Positions 1 through 8,020 of a DNA stretch of 50,075 nt are shown here, piece after piece. This DNA is from Marine Group II euryarchaeote MED-G38. GTDB taxonomy: Archaea > Thermoplasmatota > Poseidoniia > Poseidoniales > Thalassarchaeaceae. The stretch's first letter is position 1; the number at the start of each line of letters is the position of its first letter. The notes beneath the pieces were generated by a model. It was not told the origin of the DNA and ran no database searches. It worked only from the letters and a program-made list of their open reading frames with translations. The stretch lies in NCBI GenBank assembly GCA_002457145.1, contig NTJP01000011.1, positions 1 through 50,075 on the forward strand, given 5' to 3'. A program made the position numbers and the translations under genes.

Positions 1-4
1 GACA

Positions 5-1567
5 ATGGTAAGCGGGGATGTACGAGTTAGCATTTCTGTAATTGACCGTATAATACTTCATTTATGGGAACAAGACCACCAAGCAGATCATTATTTAGTA
101 ACATATGAACTAACTAGACCAGGGATCGCAGAAGTGTGTGCTTTACATCCTCCAAATGTATCTAGAACAATGAGAGAAATAATGAACAATGGATGGGCCA
201 GCGAACACACTCGGGCCATCATAGATGAAGAAAGAAGACAGAAAACTTGGCAATTAACAGAGTATGGAAGAAAAGAAGCAATAGCCAGAGTTTCTTCATT
301 ACGTTCTATAACAGTAATTCTCAGAGATCGAAATAATGCCCTTCTCGAGGTCAAAGCAGACGAAGCCGCTTCTCATTTAGAAGCGAATTTAACACTTTTA
401 CAAATTTTAATGCATGCACAACATGAAGGTGTATTAAATTTTGGAGACATAAGATTTGGTAATATTGTCAGATCAAAGCATAGTAAGAAGCCAGGATCTA
501 TTACCATGCTCACAGGTGCACATTCTACATATCATACAAAAACTCCTGATATTCGGACTGTACATGGTCGTAAATTAGAAAAATTAAATCTAGACAATTG
601 GTATAAATCTAATACTCCGCTATTAGTTTTATCAGGTATTGCAGGTTGTGGTAAAACCACTCTTGTTTCATCTTGGGTTAATGATTTAATTAACTCAAAT
701 TCAAATTCTGAATTAATGTATTATCCATGTCAACCATGGGATACTACCATCGGTATTGCTGCTAGTTTACTACATCGATTAGGAATTCATTCACATCAAG
801 AATCTGAAGACCCATATAACGTATTAGACGCAATACCATTTAAGCCCGGCGTAGGACTAAATCTCGATTTATACAGGCGTAGGCTAGTCGCACACTTATC
901 TAATAAAGAAAAACTCGGAAAAATAAATATTGATGAAATTATTATAATACTTGATGATGTTCATAACATCGACTCTTCAAATCATAATTTTTTTGGTATG
1001 CTTCTACAAGTAGCGGAAGAAACACAAATTAGATTAATTATGATATCAAGAACCAATTTGACTTTCTATGATCGTAGAGATGTCCATACTCGAAACAGAG
1101 TTAAAGAATTAGCTTTATCAGGACTTTCATTGGAAGAAATCTCTGATTGGTTAAAATCATTCAGTACATCCAATAAAGCGCCTGTAGAGGAAATATATCA
1201 AGCAACAGGTGGTCACCCTTTAGCCGTTGAACTACTCGAAATTTATGGTAAAACTCTACATGAAGACTGGTTAAGATTCTTGGACGAAGAAATACTTAAT
1301 GTCATGCCTGAGGATCATCGTGAATTATTAGCAATTCTAGCGGTTTCCAGTCGTCCAGTACCATGGCCGATATTAGCAGCCGCGGCTAATATTGATGGTA
1401 AGCCCCCCCAAGAAATTCTAGAACGCGGTCTGATGTTAGAACTTAGTGAAGGTATGTGGATTCATGAAGCATTAAGAGCACGGCTCCTTAGAGAAACCGG
1501 AACTCCAAACGAATTACGAGAGAAGAAATTGCGCGATGCTAGGAAATCAAATCATATGCCTGTCTAA
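5..1567 (+). CDS. Winged-helix / STAND-type P-loop ATPase (possible regulator)
   Basis: The N-terminal ~95 residues look like a MarR-type winged helix: a helix-turn-helix around residues 38-62 followed by a wing and a TEYGRK motif. After a linker comes an NTPase module: Walker A GIAGCGKTT at 211-219, Walker B IIIILDDVH at 312-320, a sensor-like MISRTN at 346-351 and the GGHPLAVEL motif (402-410) that resembles the GLPLAL motif of STAND/NB-ARC ATPases. A helical tail follows. Such proteins act as nucleotide-switched signal integrators, often DNA-binding. No TPR or WD repeats are visible at the C-terminus. The first ATG is at base 5, so the true start could lie outside the window. The 3' end overlaps the thioredoxin gene on the other strand by 21 bp. 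The family is clear; the regulated genes are unknown. Confidence 0.85.
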   Translation: MVSGDVRVSISVIDRIILHLWEQDHQADHYLVTYELTRPGIAEVCALHPPNVSRTMREIMNNGWASEHTRAIIDEERRQKTWQLTEYGRKEAIARVSSLRSITVILRDRNNALLEVKADEAASHLEANLTLLQILMHAQHEGVLNFGDIRFGNIVRSKHSKKPGSITMLTGAHSTYHTKTPDIRTVHGRKLEKLNLDNWYKSNTPLLVLSGIAGCGKTTLVSSWVNDLINSNSNSELMYYPCQPWDTTIGIAASLLHRLGIHSHQESEDPYNVLDAIPFKPGVGLNLDLYRRRLVAHLSNKEKLGKINIDEIIIILDDVHNIDSSNHNFFGMLLQVAEETQIRLIMISRTNLTFYDRRDVHTRNRVKELALSGLSLEEISDWLKSFSTSNKAPVEEIYQATGGHPLAVELLEIYGKTLHEDWLRFLDEEILNVMPEDHRELLAILAVSSRPVPWPILAAAANIDGKPPQEILERGLMLELSEGMWIHEALRARLLRETGTPNELREKKLRDARKSNHMPV

Positions 1568-1864
1568 CCAATTATCCATTCCTGGTTTTGGCATCGCACC
1601 AGTGATCTGCTCTACTGGTTCACCATTATGAAATAAAATTAGGTTGGGTATTCCTCTGACATTATATTTACCAGGTGCTAATGAATTAACATCAGTATTT
1701 ACTTTAGCTATAGTAATATCTCTTTCTCCAGCAATCTGATTTAATATCGGACCAATCATTTTACATGGTCCACACCAAGGTGCCCAAAAGTCTACTAAGA
1801 CCCATTCATTACCTTTTGTTACCATATCAAAATCGGCATCATTTACTTCAACAACTTGTCCCAT
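1547..1864 (-). CDS. trxA: Thioredoxin
   Basis: This is a cytoplasmic dithiol-disulfide oxidoreductase. With the start chosen here the protein is 105 aa and the redox motif WCGPC has its cysteines at 31 and 34, as in classical thioredoxins. The DFWAPWCGPCK context, the cis-proline loop (RGIPNLILF) and the GAMPK ending are all typical. The frame is open up to a TTG at 1918, with another ATG at 1909. I prefer the ATG at 1864 because it gives the normal family length, but a TATA-like stretch at 1927-1935 could equally place a leaderless start at 1909. The gene converges on the ATPase gene and diverges from rpe. Confidence 0.93.
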   Translation of the reverse strand: MGQVVEVNDADFDMVTKGNEWVLVDFWAPWCGPCKMIGPILNQIAGERDITIAKVNTDVNSLAPGKYNVRGIPNLILFHNGEPVEQITGAMPKPGMDNWLDRHMI

Positions 1865-1926
1865 TACCACACCTACAGACCTTTCGAGTAACTCGTATAC
1901 TATCAACATGTGTCTCAAAATTATGT

Positions 1927-1935
1927 ATTTTATAT
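1927..1935 (-). promoter_or_regulatory. TATA-like box upstream of thioredoxin
   Basis: On the minus strand this reads ATATAAAAT inside an A+T run. Archaeal transcription usually starts about 25 bases downstream of the TATA centre, here near 1907. That gives either a leaderless start at 1909 or a ~40-nt leader before 1864. Identified by eye only, in an AT-rich background. Confidence 0.3.
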
Positions 1936-1973
1936 TAATTTCATATACTATCTACCTTTCACTTCATCTCAAC

Positions 1974-1978
1974 AGGAG
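1974..1978 (+). promoter_or_regulatory. Shine-Dalgarno site that fixes the TTG start of rpe
   Basis: AGGAG lies 8 bases before the TTG at 1987. No ATG or GTG in the same frame gives the normal epimerase N-terminus, so this site is what supports the TTG start. Confidence 0.6.
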
Positions 1979-1986
1979 CCAATATT

Positions 1987-2667
1987 TTGCAGATAACACC
2001 AAGTATTCTAACTGCAGATTTCTGCCATCTTGGAAAAATTCTTGATGAGGCAATAGATGCAGGAATAGATTGGATCCATATGGATGTTATGGATGGTAAT
2101 TGGGTAATAAATCGAACTATTACTTTTGGTCCAGCAATCATTCGTTCTGTTAGAGAAAAGTTAGGTCCGGATATTTTTATTGATTGCCATTTGATGATAA
2201 AAAATGCCGAAGAAACATGGAATCAGTATGTTGATGCAGGCGTAAATATGATAATTGCTCATATTGAAGCGGTTGATGATTTTCCTCAATTTATAAAAAC
2301 ATTACAAGGCGAAGGTATCCAAGTAGGTTGTGTCCTTAATCCTGATACTTCGGCATCAGAAGTTTTACCACTCATTGCTGACTTAGATCTAGTTCTTGTA
2401 ATGTCAGTTGTACCCGGTAAAGGAGGCCAATCATTTATGCCTGAAATGGAGAATAAGGTACGTATCTTTAGGAAACATATAGATGAACAAATTAATACAG
2501 GAGGGCGCCATACAAAATTGATGATTGACGGAGGAATAAAAAGTCATAATGCCGCATTAGTTTCAGAATGGGGTATCGATATAGCCGTGGTAGGTTCTGG
2601 ATTGATAAATAACACAAACTCACTTAAATCTAATTTGAAATCGATATATGATGCACTGAATAATTAA
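1987..2667 (+). CDS. rpe: Ribulose-phosphate 3-epimerase
   Basis: Interconverts ribulose 5-phosphate and xylulose 5-phosphate in the non-oxidative pentose phosphate pathway. The 226-aa TIM barrel has the family signature: ITPSIL at the N-terminus, HMDVMDG with metal ligands H31 and D33, H68 in IDCHLM, and D181 in MIDGGI, followed by the phosphate-binding VVGSGLI loop. The start is a TTG with an AGGAG eight bases upstream. It is the first gene of a co-directional run with bolA, glutaredoxin and an EamA transporter, and it diverges from thioredoxin across a short promoter region. Rpe is less common in archaea than in bacteria, but the assignment itself is secure. Confidence 0.95.
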   Translation: MQITPSILTADFCHLGKILDEAIDAGIDWIHMDVMDGNWVINRTITFGPAIIRSVREKLGPDIFIDCHLMIKNAEETWNQYVDAGVNMIIAHIEAVDDFPQFIKTLQGEGIQVGCVLNPDTSASEVLPLIADLDLVLVMSVVPGKGGQSFMPEMENKVRIFRKHIDEQINTGGRHTKLMIDGGIKSHNAALVSEWGIDIAVVGSGLINNTNSLKSNLKSIYDALNN

Positions 2668-2713
2668 TTCAAGACCCCAAGTATTCAATAATGACGACCC
2701 ATTCTTACGGTTC

Positions 2714-3037
2714 ATGGTTACAGAAGAGTGGGTGACGGAAGAAGTTCTCAAAGTTGTACCAAACGCGAATGTATCAGTCACTGATCTTCACAAAAGTGGA
2801 GATCATTTTCACGTTAGAGTTATTTCTTCAGATTACGAGGGAATCAGACCATTACAGAGACAAAGACCTCTTCTTAGTCATTTCAAATCTTTTATTGAAC
2901 AAAATATAGTACATGCTCTAGATTTGAAATGTATGACTCCTGAACAAGCCTCCAAAAGTGGAGAAACTGCATTCGACCCCCACGGAGGCGATGTAGAATT
3001 CTTTGGAGTTCATATCAGAAGGGAGAAAAAGGAGTGA
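2714..3037 (+). CDS. bolA: BolA family protein
   Basis: A 107-aa protein with the BolA fold pattern: an N-terminal helix (EEVLKVVPNANVSVTDL), a strand with DHFHVRVISSDYEG, a helix after RPLLSHFKSF, and a short last segment containing LKCMTPEQA. The expected HFHV-type strand is present. BolA proteins bind [2Fe-2S] clusters jointly with monothiol CGFS glutaredoxins and take part in iron-sulfur trafficking or iron sensing. The next gene is exactly such a glutaredoxin, overlapping or nearly touching this one, which strongly supports the assignment. An acidic/histidine C-terminal extension (DPHGGDVEFFGVHIRREKKE) goes beyond the minimal fold. Confidence 0.85.
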   Translation: MVTEEWVTEEVLKVVPNANVSVTDLHKSGDHFHVRVISSDYEGIRPLQRQRPLLSHFKSFIEQNIVHALDLKCMTPEQASKSGETAFDPHGGDVEFFGVHIRREKKE

Positions 3038-3042
3038 AAAGA

Positions 3043-3369
3043 ATGAGTTTTAATTGGACACCAGATGAATTACAAGAAATAGTTGATAACAATAAGATAG
3101 TACTCTTTATGAAAGGTACACCTGAAGAGCCAAGGTGTGGATTTAGCAATCGCGCTGCTTCGGTTCTAAAAGAGTTAGAACAGCCTTTTGCTAGTGTAAA
3201 TATTCTTACAGATCCAAGAGCTATACCGTCAGTATGCGCATGGTCCGATTTTCCAACAATGCCTCAAATTTTTATCAATGGAGAGTTAATAGGTGGATCG
3301 GATATAGCTTTAGAAATGTATCAAAGTGGAGAATTACACGAAATGATTTCAGAAACAAAATCAGAGTGA
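3043..3369 (+). CDS. Monothiol (CGFS-type) glutaredoxin
   Basis: A Grx4/GrxD-type protein that binds and delivers [2Fe-2S] clusters with glutathione or a similar thiol, usually with BolA. The CGFS motif, the FMKGTP lysine loop before it, the FPTMPQIFI cis-proline strand and the GELIGGSDI motif are all present. I chose the ATG at 3043 because GGAG at 3031-3034 sits 8 bases upstream; a GTG at 3034 (preceded by GGGAG) is an alternative that would overlap the bolA stop by 4 bases. Either way the two genes are translationally coupled. The length (108-111 aa) is normal for the single-domain family. Confidence 0.93.
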   Translation: MSFNWTPDELQEIVDNNKIVLFMKGTPEEPRCGFSNRAASVLKELEQPFASVNILTDPRAIPSVCAWSDFPTMPQIFINGELIGGSDIALEMYQSGELHEMISETKSE

Positions 3370-3379
3370 GCTGCATTCT

Positions 3380-4297
3380 ATGCTGGTCGATGAAGGCCGT
3401 AAAAACATGGTTGTTGCTTTATTCGGGTCTGCTATTCTATCATTTGCACCTCTAATATACAAATTAACAGAAACCAATCCTGTTACAGGAGCATTTTTTA
3501 GAATGATATACGCTCTTCCAATTTTAATTTTATTAGTTTATTTTTCCAAATCATTAGATACAAGAAGTTCCAAATCCCGCCAATTAACATTTCTTGCTGG
3601 GCTATTTCTTGCATTAGACTTTCTTGCATATCATACTGCTATAGATTATATTGGTACTGGTATTGCTACAATGATTGGGAATTCACAAGTAATTATAGTT
3701 ACACTGATAAGTTGGAAATTACTTGGTGAAAAACCAAATAAATCAATTCTGATTGTTTTACCTATTGTCATCATTGGTTTAGTATTAATATCAGGCGTAT
3801 GGGACAGTGAAGCATATGGTGAAAATCCTTCTTATGGCGTAATAGGAGGAGTATTTGCAGCAATTTTCTATTCTTCATTTTTAATAATATACCGATATTC
3901 AAACAAAGAAAAATCTCCAGCACAAAATCTTCAATTTGATACTACAGCAGGTGCCGCTTTAGGACTTTTTATATTGGGTATTTTACCTTTACAATCTTTA
4001 AACATTGAGCCTATAGAATTTCAACTATCATACCCAAGTCATGCATGGCTAATAGTTTTAGCAATCTCATGCCAAGTAGTTGGGTGGATAGCCATTACAT
4101 ATGCACTTCCTCGTTTGCCCGCAGCTCATACTTCGTTCGCACTTCTTCTTCAACCTGTTTTGACAATAGCATGGGGAATTTTATTCCTTCAGGAAAATCC
4201 TTCATTACAACAATCATCTGGGATGTTTTTAATATTAGGCTCAATAATCACTGTAACTTTTTTCGGAAATACTGAAGTTAACACACCGTTAGAATAA
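3380..4297 (+). CDS. EamA/DMT-family membrane transporter
   Basis: The 305-aa protein has ten predicted hydrophobic helices arranged as two EamA repeats: residues ~10-150 and ~160-300. The first repeat includes NPVTGAFFRMIYALPILI and TGIATMIGNSQVIIVTLISWKLLGEKPN; the second ends with ALLLQPVLTIAWGILFLQENPS, a hallmark of the family. These proteins export or take up small metabolites such as amino acids or nucleobases; the substrate cannot be read from sequence. It is the last gene of the rpe-bolA-grx run, starting 10 bases after the glutaredoxin stop. An ATG at 3407, after GAAGG, is an alternative start that would trim 9 hydrophilic residues. Confidence 0.85.
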   Translation: MLVDEGRKNMVVALFGSAILSFAPLIYKLTETNPVTGAFFRMIYALPILILLVYFSKSLDTRSSKSRQLTFLAGLFLALDFLAYHTAIDYIGTGIATMIGNSQVIIVTLISWKLLGEKPNKSILIVLPIVIIGLVLISGVWDSEAYGENPSYGVIGGVFAAIFYSSFLIIYRYSNKEKSPAQNLQFDTTAGAALGLFILGILPLQSLNIEPIEFQLSYPSHAWLIVLAISCQVVGWIAITYALPRLPAAHTSFALLLQPVLTIAWGILFLQENPSLQQSSGMFLILGSIITVTFFGNTEVNTPLE

Positions 4298-4299
4298 GT

Positions 4300-4364
4300 G
4301 TACAGGGCGAGAGATAAAAGCGAGGGGATGGGATGCACTCGGCGAGAACCTTGCGGCCCCGTAC
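4300..4364. ncRNA. Candidate structured RNA element (GC-rich, class unknown)
   Basis: This stretch is strikingly GC-rich for the window and lies between the 3' ends of two converging genes. It can close on itself: GTAC 4300-4303 pairs with GTAC 4361-4364 and GGGC 4305-4308 with GCCC 4356-4359, with one interrupting position (4304/4360). Inside are CGAG 4321-4324 pairing with CTCG 4338-4341, and GCGAG 4342-4346 pairing with CTTGC 4350-4354 around an AAC loop. That is a closed multi-branch fold. Strand evidence is mixed: the outer stem is perfect with a G-U pair if read on the minus strand, the last hairpin is better on the plus strand. It does not match tRNA, 5S rRNA, SRP RNA or RNase P signatures. 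It might instead be a bidirectional terminator. Confidence 0.4.
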
Positions 4365-4449
4365 GGTAAATGATAATAGAAGGTATTAATTAATCATTTT
4401 GTGAAAATACTTGGGATTTAATAATATTAAGAAAAATTCTAATCTTTTT

Positions 4450-5463
4450 TTATTCTACTGTTAGTATTTCTGGACCGCCTCCAGTCACCAAAACTGTATG
4501 CTCATATTGTCCAACGTTTCCTCTATCTACATCCCTTAAAGCAGGATAAACTTCTAAGAATCTTATTGCAGTCAATTTTTTAATTAATGCATTCCACTTC
4601 CTAACTAAAGCCTCTTCACTTTCCTCAGGAAATGGTTTCTCTAGTAGAGGATAAGCCCACCTTTCAGCAAACGGTAGTGTATGGTACCTCTCTTCTATAT
4701 ATCTAGCCATAGTAGCCCCGAGAGGTTTTAATTTTCCTTTACTAAGCGCTTTACGAATCGTCACATCTCCCGTAACTCTTAGGATATTGGATGATCCTTT
4801 AGGAGAAACATTCTCTATTTTTCCTGTTTTACCAGAAGTATTGAAAGGCTCTATTGCATATACTCCACCTTCTTCAACAACTCCTTTAAAACCAGGATTA
4901 TTAGGCCCACATGCGTACATAGGTATAGATAAGCCAGCATGTAAATTCCATCTTTCCATTTGATGACCGCAAAGATTTCTGATCGGTATAAAACCCGCAT
5001 CTTTTGTAACTTGTTCAGCTATAGCTCCAATTTCATGCCATGGCGTACCTGGGTGCATTTTCTCAATGGCTGCATCTCTTGCTTCCATTGAAGCTTTAAT
5101 TTGTTCAGTGTGTTCACCATTATTGCCTACTTCTAATGTCATGGCATTATCTGCTAAAGCTCCTTTAATGTGGACTCCAACATCTAATTTAACAAGATCA
5201 CCGTTTTGAAAAACCATCTCTCTATCCAATCCTTCCAAGATATCTTCAGAGTGATTAGTTGTATAGTGTGCAGCAATATCATTTACAGAAATAGTAACTG
5301 GAAATGCAGCCTGCCCTCCATGCCTCCGAATGAATCTTTCAGCAGAATCAATTACTTCATTCCAAGTCTTACCAGCTACAATCTCCCCCTTAATCCCTTC
5401 TAGGGTTCTACGTGCTACGTGCCCAGCATCTCTCCATTGCTTAAAATCCACTTCTTCCACCAT
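4450..5463 (-). CDS. map: Methionine aminopeptidase, type II
   Basis: Removes the initiator methionine from nascent proteins. The full set of dinuclear metal ligands can be placed: D94 (KLDVGVH), D105 (ADNAMT), H167 (GHQM), E205 (AIEPF) and E321 (QYEHTVLV). The catalytic-site histidines H66 (AAHYT) and H175 (LHAG) are also present. The ~65-residue segment between H175 and the C-terminal region corresponds to the type II insertion. At 337 aa it is somewhat longer than typical archaeal enzymes. Its start overlaps the end of tsaC by 49 bases, so the two are co-transcribed and probably translationally coupled. Confidence 0.95.
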   Translation of the reverse strand: MVEEVDFKQWRDAGHVARRTLEGIKGEIVAGKTWNEVIDSAERFIRRHGGQAAFPVTISVNDIAAHYTTNHSEDILEGLDREMVFQNGDLVKLDVGVHIKGALADNAMTLEVGNNGEHTEQIKASMEARDAAIEKMHPGTPWHEIGAIAEQVTKDAGFIPIRNLCGHQMERWNLHAGLSIPMYACGPNNPGFKGVVEEGGVYAIEPFNTSGKTGKIENVSPKGSSNILRVTGDVTIRKALSKGKLKPLGATMARYIEERYHTLPFAERWAYPLLEKPFPEESEEALVRKWNALIKKLTAIRFLEVYPALRDVDRGNVGQYEHTVLVTGGGPEILTVE

Positions 5464-6044
5464 TCTTGAACCTCTCTTGAACTAACTATTCCTTCTCTCA
5501 ATACTTCGATGCTTGGCGACTTAAGTGATTCACACACAGTCCACCAAGATATCAAAGTACTGGGAGTTTGTTGTAGACTGTAACTATTATGGCCGATAAC
5601 TTTATACTTTTCAGTAGATAATTTATCTGCAGCCTTTTTACAATTTAATATAGGTTTAATACCACTAATATTTGCACTTGTTGCAGTCAATGGTCCAGTT
5701 TGCTTTAATATTTTTTTAGCATCTTTGTGGCCAACAACTCTTATGGCCACTGAATCTCCTCCTAAACGTAAATCTAGTGTCTCCTTTGCCTTTAAAATTA
5801 TAGTCAAAGAACCTTCAGGAAAATATTTCAATATTTCAATAACATCATCAGGAACTTCGACAATTTCTTTTGCCTGTTCTATATCTAAAACTCCTATACT
5901 TAGTGGCAAATCCTTTTTTCTATTTTTTATTTTATAAAGAATATCAAGTGCCGTGGATTCCAATATACATCCCAATGCCGGTTGGGTTGTTGTTGGATAA
6001 ATTATACAATTTCCTGACAAAGCATGGTTTACTAGTAATTTCAA
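5415..6044 (-). CDS. tsaC: L-threonylcarbamoyladenylate synthase (YrdC/TsaC domain)
   Basis: Makes threonylcarbamoyl-AMP from threonine, bicarbonate and ATP, the first step of the universal t6A37 tRNA modification. The YrdC domain is recognised from YPTTTQPALG near residue 16, KNRKKDLPLSIGV, EGSLTIIL, VAIRVV and the diagnostic TATSANISG. At 209 aa it is the short TsaC form with no C-terminal Sua5 domain. The N-terminal motif is atypical: the usual PT(D/E)TxYGLG reads PTTTQPALG. It starts 9 bases after the RDD gene ends and overlaps map, forming an RDD-tsaC-map operon. Confidence 0.88.
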   Translation of the reverse strand: MKLLVNHALSGNCIIYPTTTQPALGCILESTALDILYKIKNRKKDLPLSIGVLDIEQAKEIVEVPDDVIEILKYFPEGSLTIILKAKETLDLRLGGDSVAIRVVGHKDAKKILKQTGPLTATSANISGIKPILNCKKAADKLSTEKYKVIGHNSYSLQQTPSTLISWWTVCESLKSPSIEVLREGIVSSREVQEWWKKWILSNGEMLGT

Positions 6045-6053
6045 CTAATTCAC

Positions 6054-6632
6054 CTATTTGATATGTTTACGAAATGAAGGAGGTAATGAGTAAGCCTTTA
6101 CCACAATTGTATTAACTTTTACATCTATATCTGATTGATGCGTGTGTCTTTGAGAAATTCTTGCTAAATCATAAATTCCATTATACCATCCAATTATTGG
6201 AATGAGATAGATTAACTTACGCAATACTCTTCTATCCCACATCTTACTAGTCATTTCCGAACCATCATCAGATACTACGGCTATTCCAAAAATTTTCTGA
6301 CCAAAAGACCGAGAAAGATAAACACCACTCAGCCTCCAATAAAGCCAATGTGCTGTAAAAAATACAAATGTCATACCAAGAGAATAGTGAAAGTCATAAG
6401 ATGACCACATACTAAGATTCCAAACATAAAGAACACTCCCTCTTGTGATAAAAACTAGTATAGTAGTTGTTACAATTACATCTAAAATAAAAGAAGCCAA
6501 TCTATCTATTCTAGATGCCAATATTGTTCCCTCTGGAATGTTCTTTTCCCCTTTTTTATTGGATACTATTGCTTTAGCTAGAGTTCCGCTACCCGGATTG
6601 ATTGTAATTGGAGATTCGTGGTCGTTCATCAT
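6054..6632 (-). CDS. RDD-family membrane protein
   Basis: An RDD domain is visible: ILASRIDRLASFILDVIV at the first membrane segment (the namesake Arg-Asp residues), a second helix in the FFTAHWLYWRLSG region, then SFGQKIFGIAVVSDDG and a final helix KLIYLIPIIGWYNGIYD. RDD proteins are small polytopic membrane proteins of unclear role, some linked to ion exchange. I start at the ATG at 6632 (MMNDHESP), preceded by a GGGAAGGGG stretch; the frame is open to 6692. The hydrophilic N-terminus of about 40 residues precedes the first helix. It heads the operon with tsaC and map. Confidence 0.75.
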   Translation of the reverse strand: MMNDHESPITINPGSGTLAKAIVSNKKGEKNIPEGTILASRIDRLASFILDVIVTTTILVFITRGSVLYVWNLSMWSSYDFHYSLGMTFVFFTAHWLYWRLSGVYLSRSFGQKIFGIAVVSDDGSEMTSKMWDRRVLRKLIYLIPIIGWYNGIYDLARISQRHTHQSDIDVKVNTIVVKAYSLPPSFRKHIK

Positions 6633-6778
6633 GCCCCTTCCCTTAACCCCCAGCACATTGAATACCTCAATGTTATGCCTGTGACCTTTCAAAAATTTCT
6701 AGATAAAGATATATCATGACCCAGTGATGATTATACGCAGAGTTTGTTCGAGATGACATTGTCAGGGGTGGGCGATAG

Positions 6779-7966
6779 GTGTGGGATCGGTTTAAGAAGT
6801 GGAAAAAAGACTCTTCTGAGAAAAATATATGCCCATTATGTCAGTATAATAATAGTCCAAAGTCAGAAACCTGCTCATCTTGCTCTTATGAATTAAACAA
6901 ACCAAATTATCAGCAAACCTCCAATTTAGAAGAATCTGAGACAAATAACTTATTTAATGAATTAATGAATGAATTTGATGAAGAAAAGGAAACTGAGGTT
7001 ATAGATTGGTCAAAAGCGACATTTAAGATGGATGATGTCACAGTAAATGTCAATCAATACACTGAAGAAGAATCTGTCGTATTAAGCAGTAAACCCAATT
7101 TCGCAATGGCCAGTAACAGTATAGAATTACCACCAAAAGAGGAAGAAATAGAGGATTACCAACTCAAACCAGAAGATGCTCCTGCCTTTTCAACCAAATT
7201 TGAGATACCCAAAGAAGAAATAGAGGAACTTGAAGAACCTCATAATGAAATAATTGAACTTATACAACCCACTTCAGGAACACCTGATAATGTACAGATT
7301 ACAGACGCCCAAAATATTTCTGAGGAAATTGATGAAATCGAAATATTACAACCTGCAGATTTTGATGGTGATGGGGTTGTCGATATTTACGAAAAATCAT
7401 TTTTTACTGAAGAGGAAAGTCCAATAACTGAAGTTAAGGAACCAAAAATAAAATCAAAAGATATAGATGCCCCAATTATTAAAAATTCTGAAGATGAAAC
7501 CCTACTGCCTTCTGCACCTACACATATCCCTCCATTACTTCCGTCAAAAGAATACAAAATAGATATAATTTCAACTGAAAAGCCAATAGAACAAGAAAAA
7601 ACGACAAAACTACCTTCAGCACCAGTTATGCCTTTATCTCATGCAAATATCGCCCTTTCAGCTCCAGATGAAATAATTACTTTTTGGCCATGGACTCAAC
7701 AAGAAGAATGGCAATTTTCTGAACTCAAAGAACAAGTACTTGCAGCAATGAGGGCAGCAATTGATAAAAATATAGCACAAGCAACAGTATTAATTGATGA
7801 GGTAGGGCCACATTTAGGCGAACAAACTAACTTATTATATCCAATCGGTAAATTATTAGATACAATAGGTAGGCCGAATGCAGTTGATAAGATGATTAAT
7901 TCTGCTGTAAATTCATTACCAGGCGACCCCAATGTTATACAAGCTAAACAAAAACTCCGTCCTTAA
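6779..7966 (+). CDS. Zinc-ribbon protein with long acidic linker and helical C-terminus
   Basis: I do not recognise a specific family. The 395-aa protein starts at a GTG with a basic segment (RFKKWKKD), then a four-cysteine zinc ribbon: CPLC followed by CSSC at residues ~18-37. Residues ~40-300 are a low-complexity acidic, Glu/Ile/Pro-rich linker. Inside it is a lone calcium-loop-like motif, DFDGDGVVDIYEKSFF, near residue 195. The last ~100 residues are a compact helical domain beginning PDEIITFWPWTQQEEW, with an alternating helix pattern that could be TPR-like. There is no signal peptide or membrane segment, so it is probably cytoplasmic. It diverges from the RDD operon. Confidence 0.7.
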   Translation: MWDRFKKWKKDSSEKNICPLCQYNNSPKSETCSSCSYELNKPNYQQTSNLEESETNNLFNELMNEFDEEKETEVIDWSKATFKMDDVTVNVNQYTEEESVVLSSKPNFAMASNSIELPPKEEEIEDYQLKPEDAPAFSTKFEIPKEEIEELEEPHNEIIELIQPTSGTPDNVQITDAQNISEEIDEIEILQPADFDGDGVVDIYEKSFFTEEESPITEVKEPKIKSKDIDAPIIKNSEDETLLPSAPTHIPPLLPSKEYKIDIISTEKPIEQEKTTKLPSAPVMPLSHANIALSAPDEIITFWPWTQQEEWQFSELKEQVLAAMRAAIDKNIAQATVLIDEVGPHLGEQTNLLYPIGKLLDTIGRPNAVDKMINSAVNSLPGDPNVIQAKQKLRP

Positions 7967-8020
7967 ATAATTTCATTTTAACATAGGTATGATGAACAAT
8001 AACACTTGCGTTGTATTAAG

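Noticed and set aside
4298-4370. tRNA or 5S rRNA at the GC-rich element
   Set aside because: No GGTTCRAAT T-loop and no seven-base acceptor stem with correct spacing; the CCCATCCC string on the minus strand lacks the rest of 5S, and the element is too short.
6724-6760. C/D box small RNA suggested by GTGATGA
   Set aside because: A C-box-like string is present but no CTGA D box at suitable spacing, and the region is the promoter/leader of the next gene.
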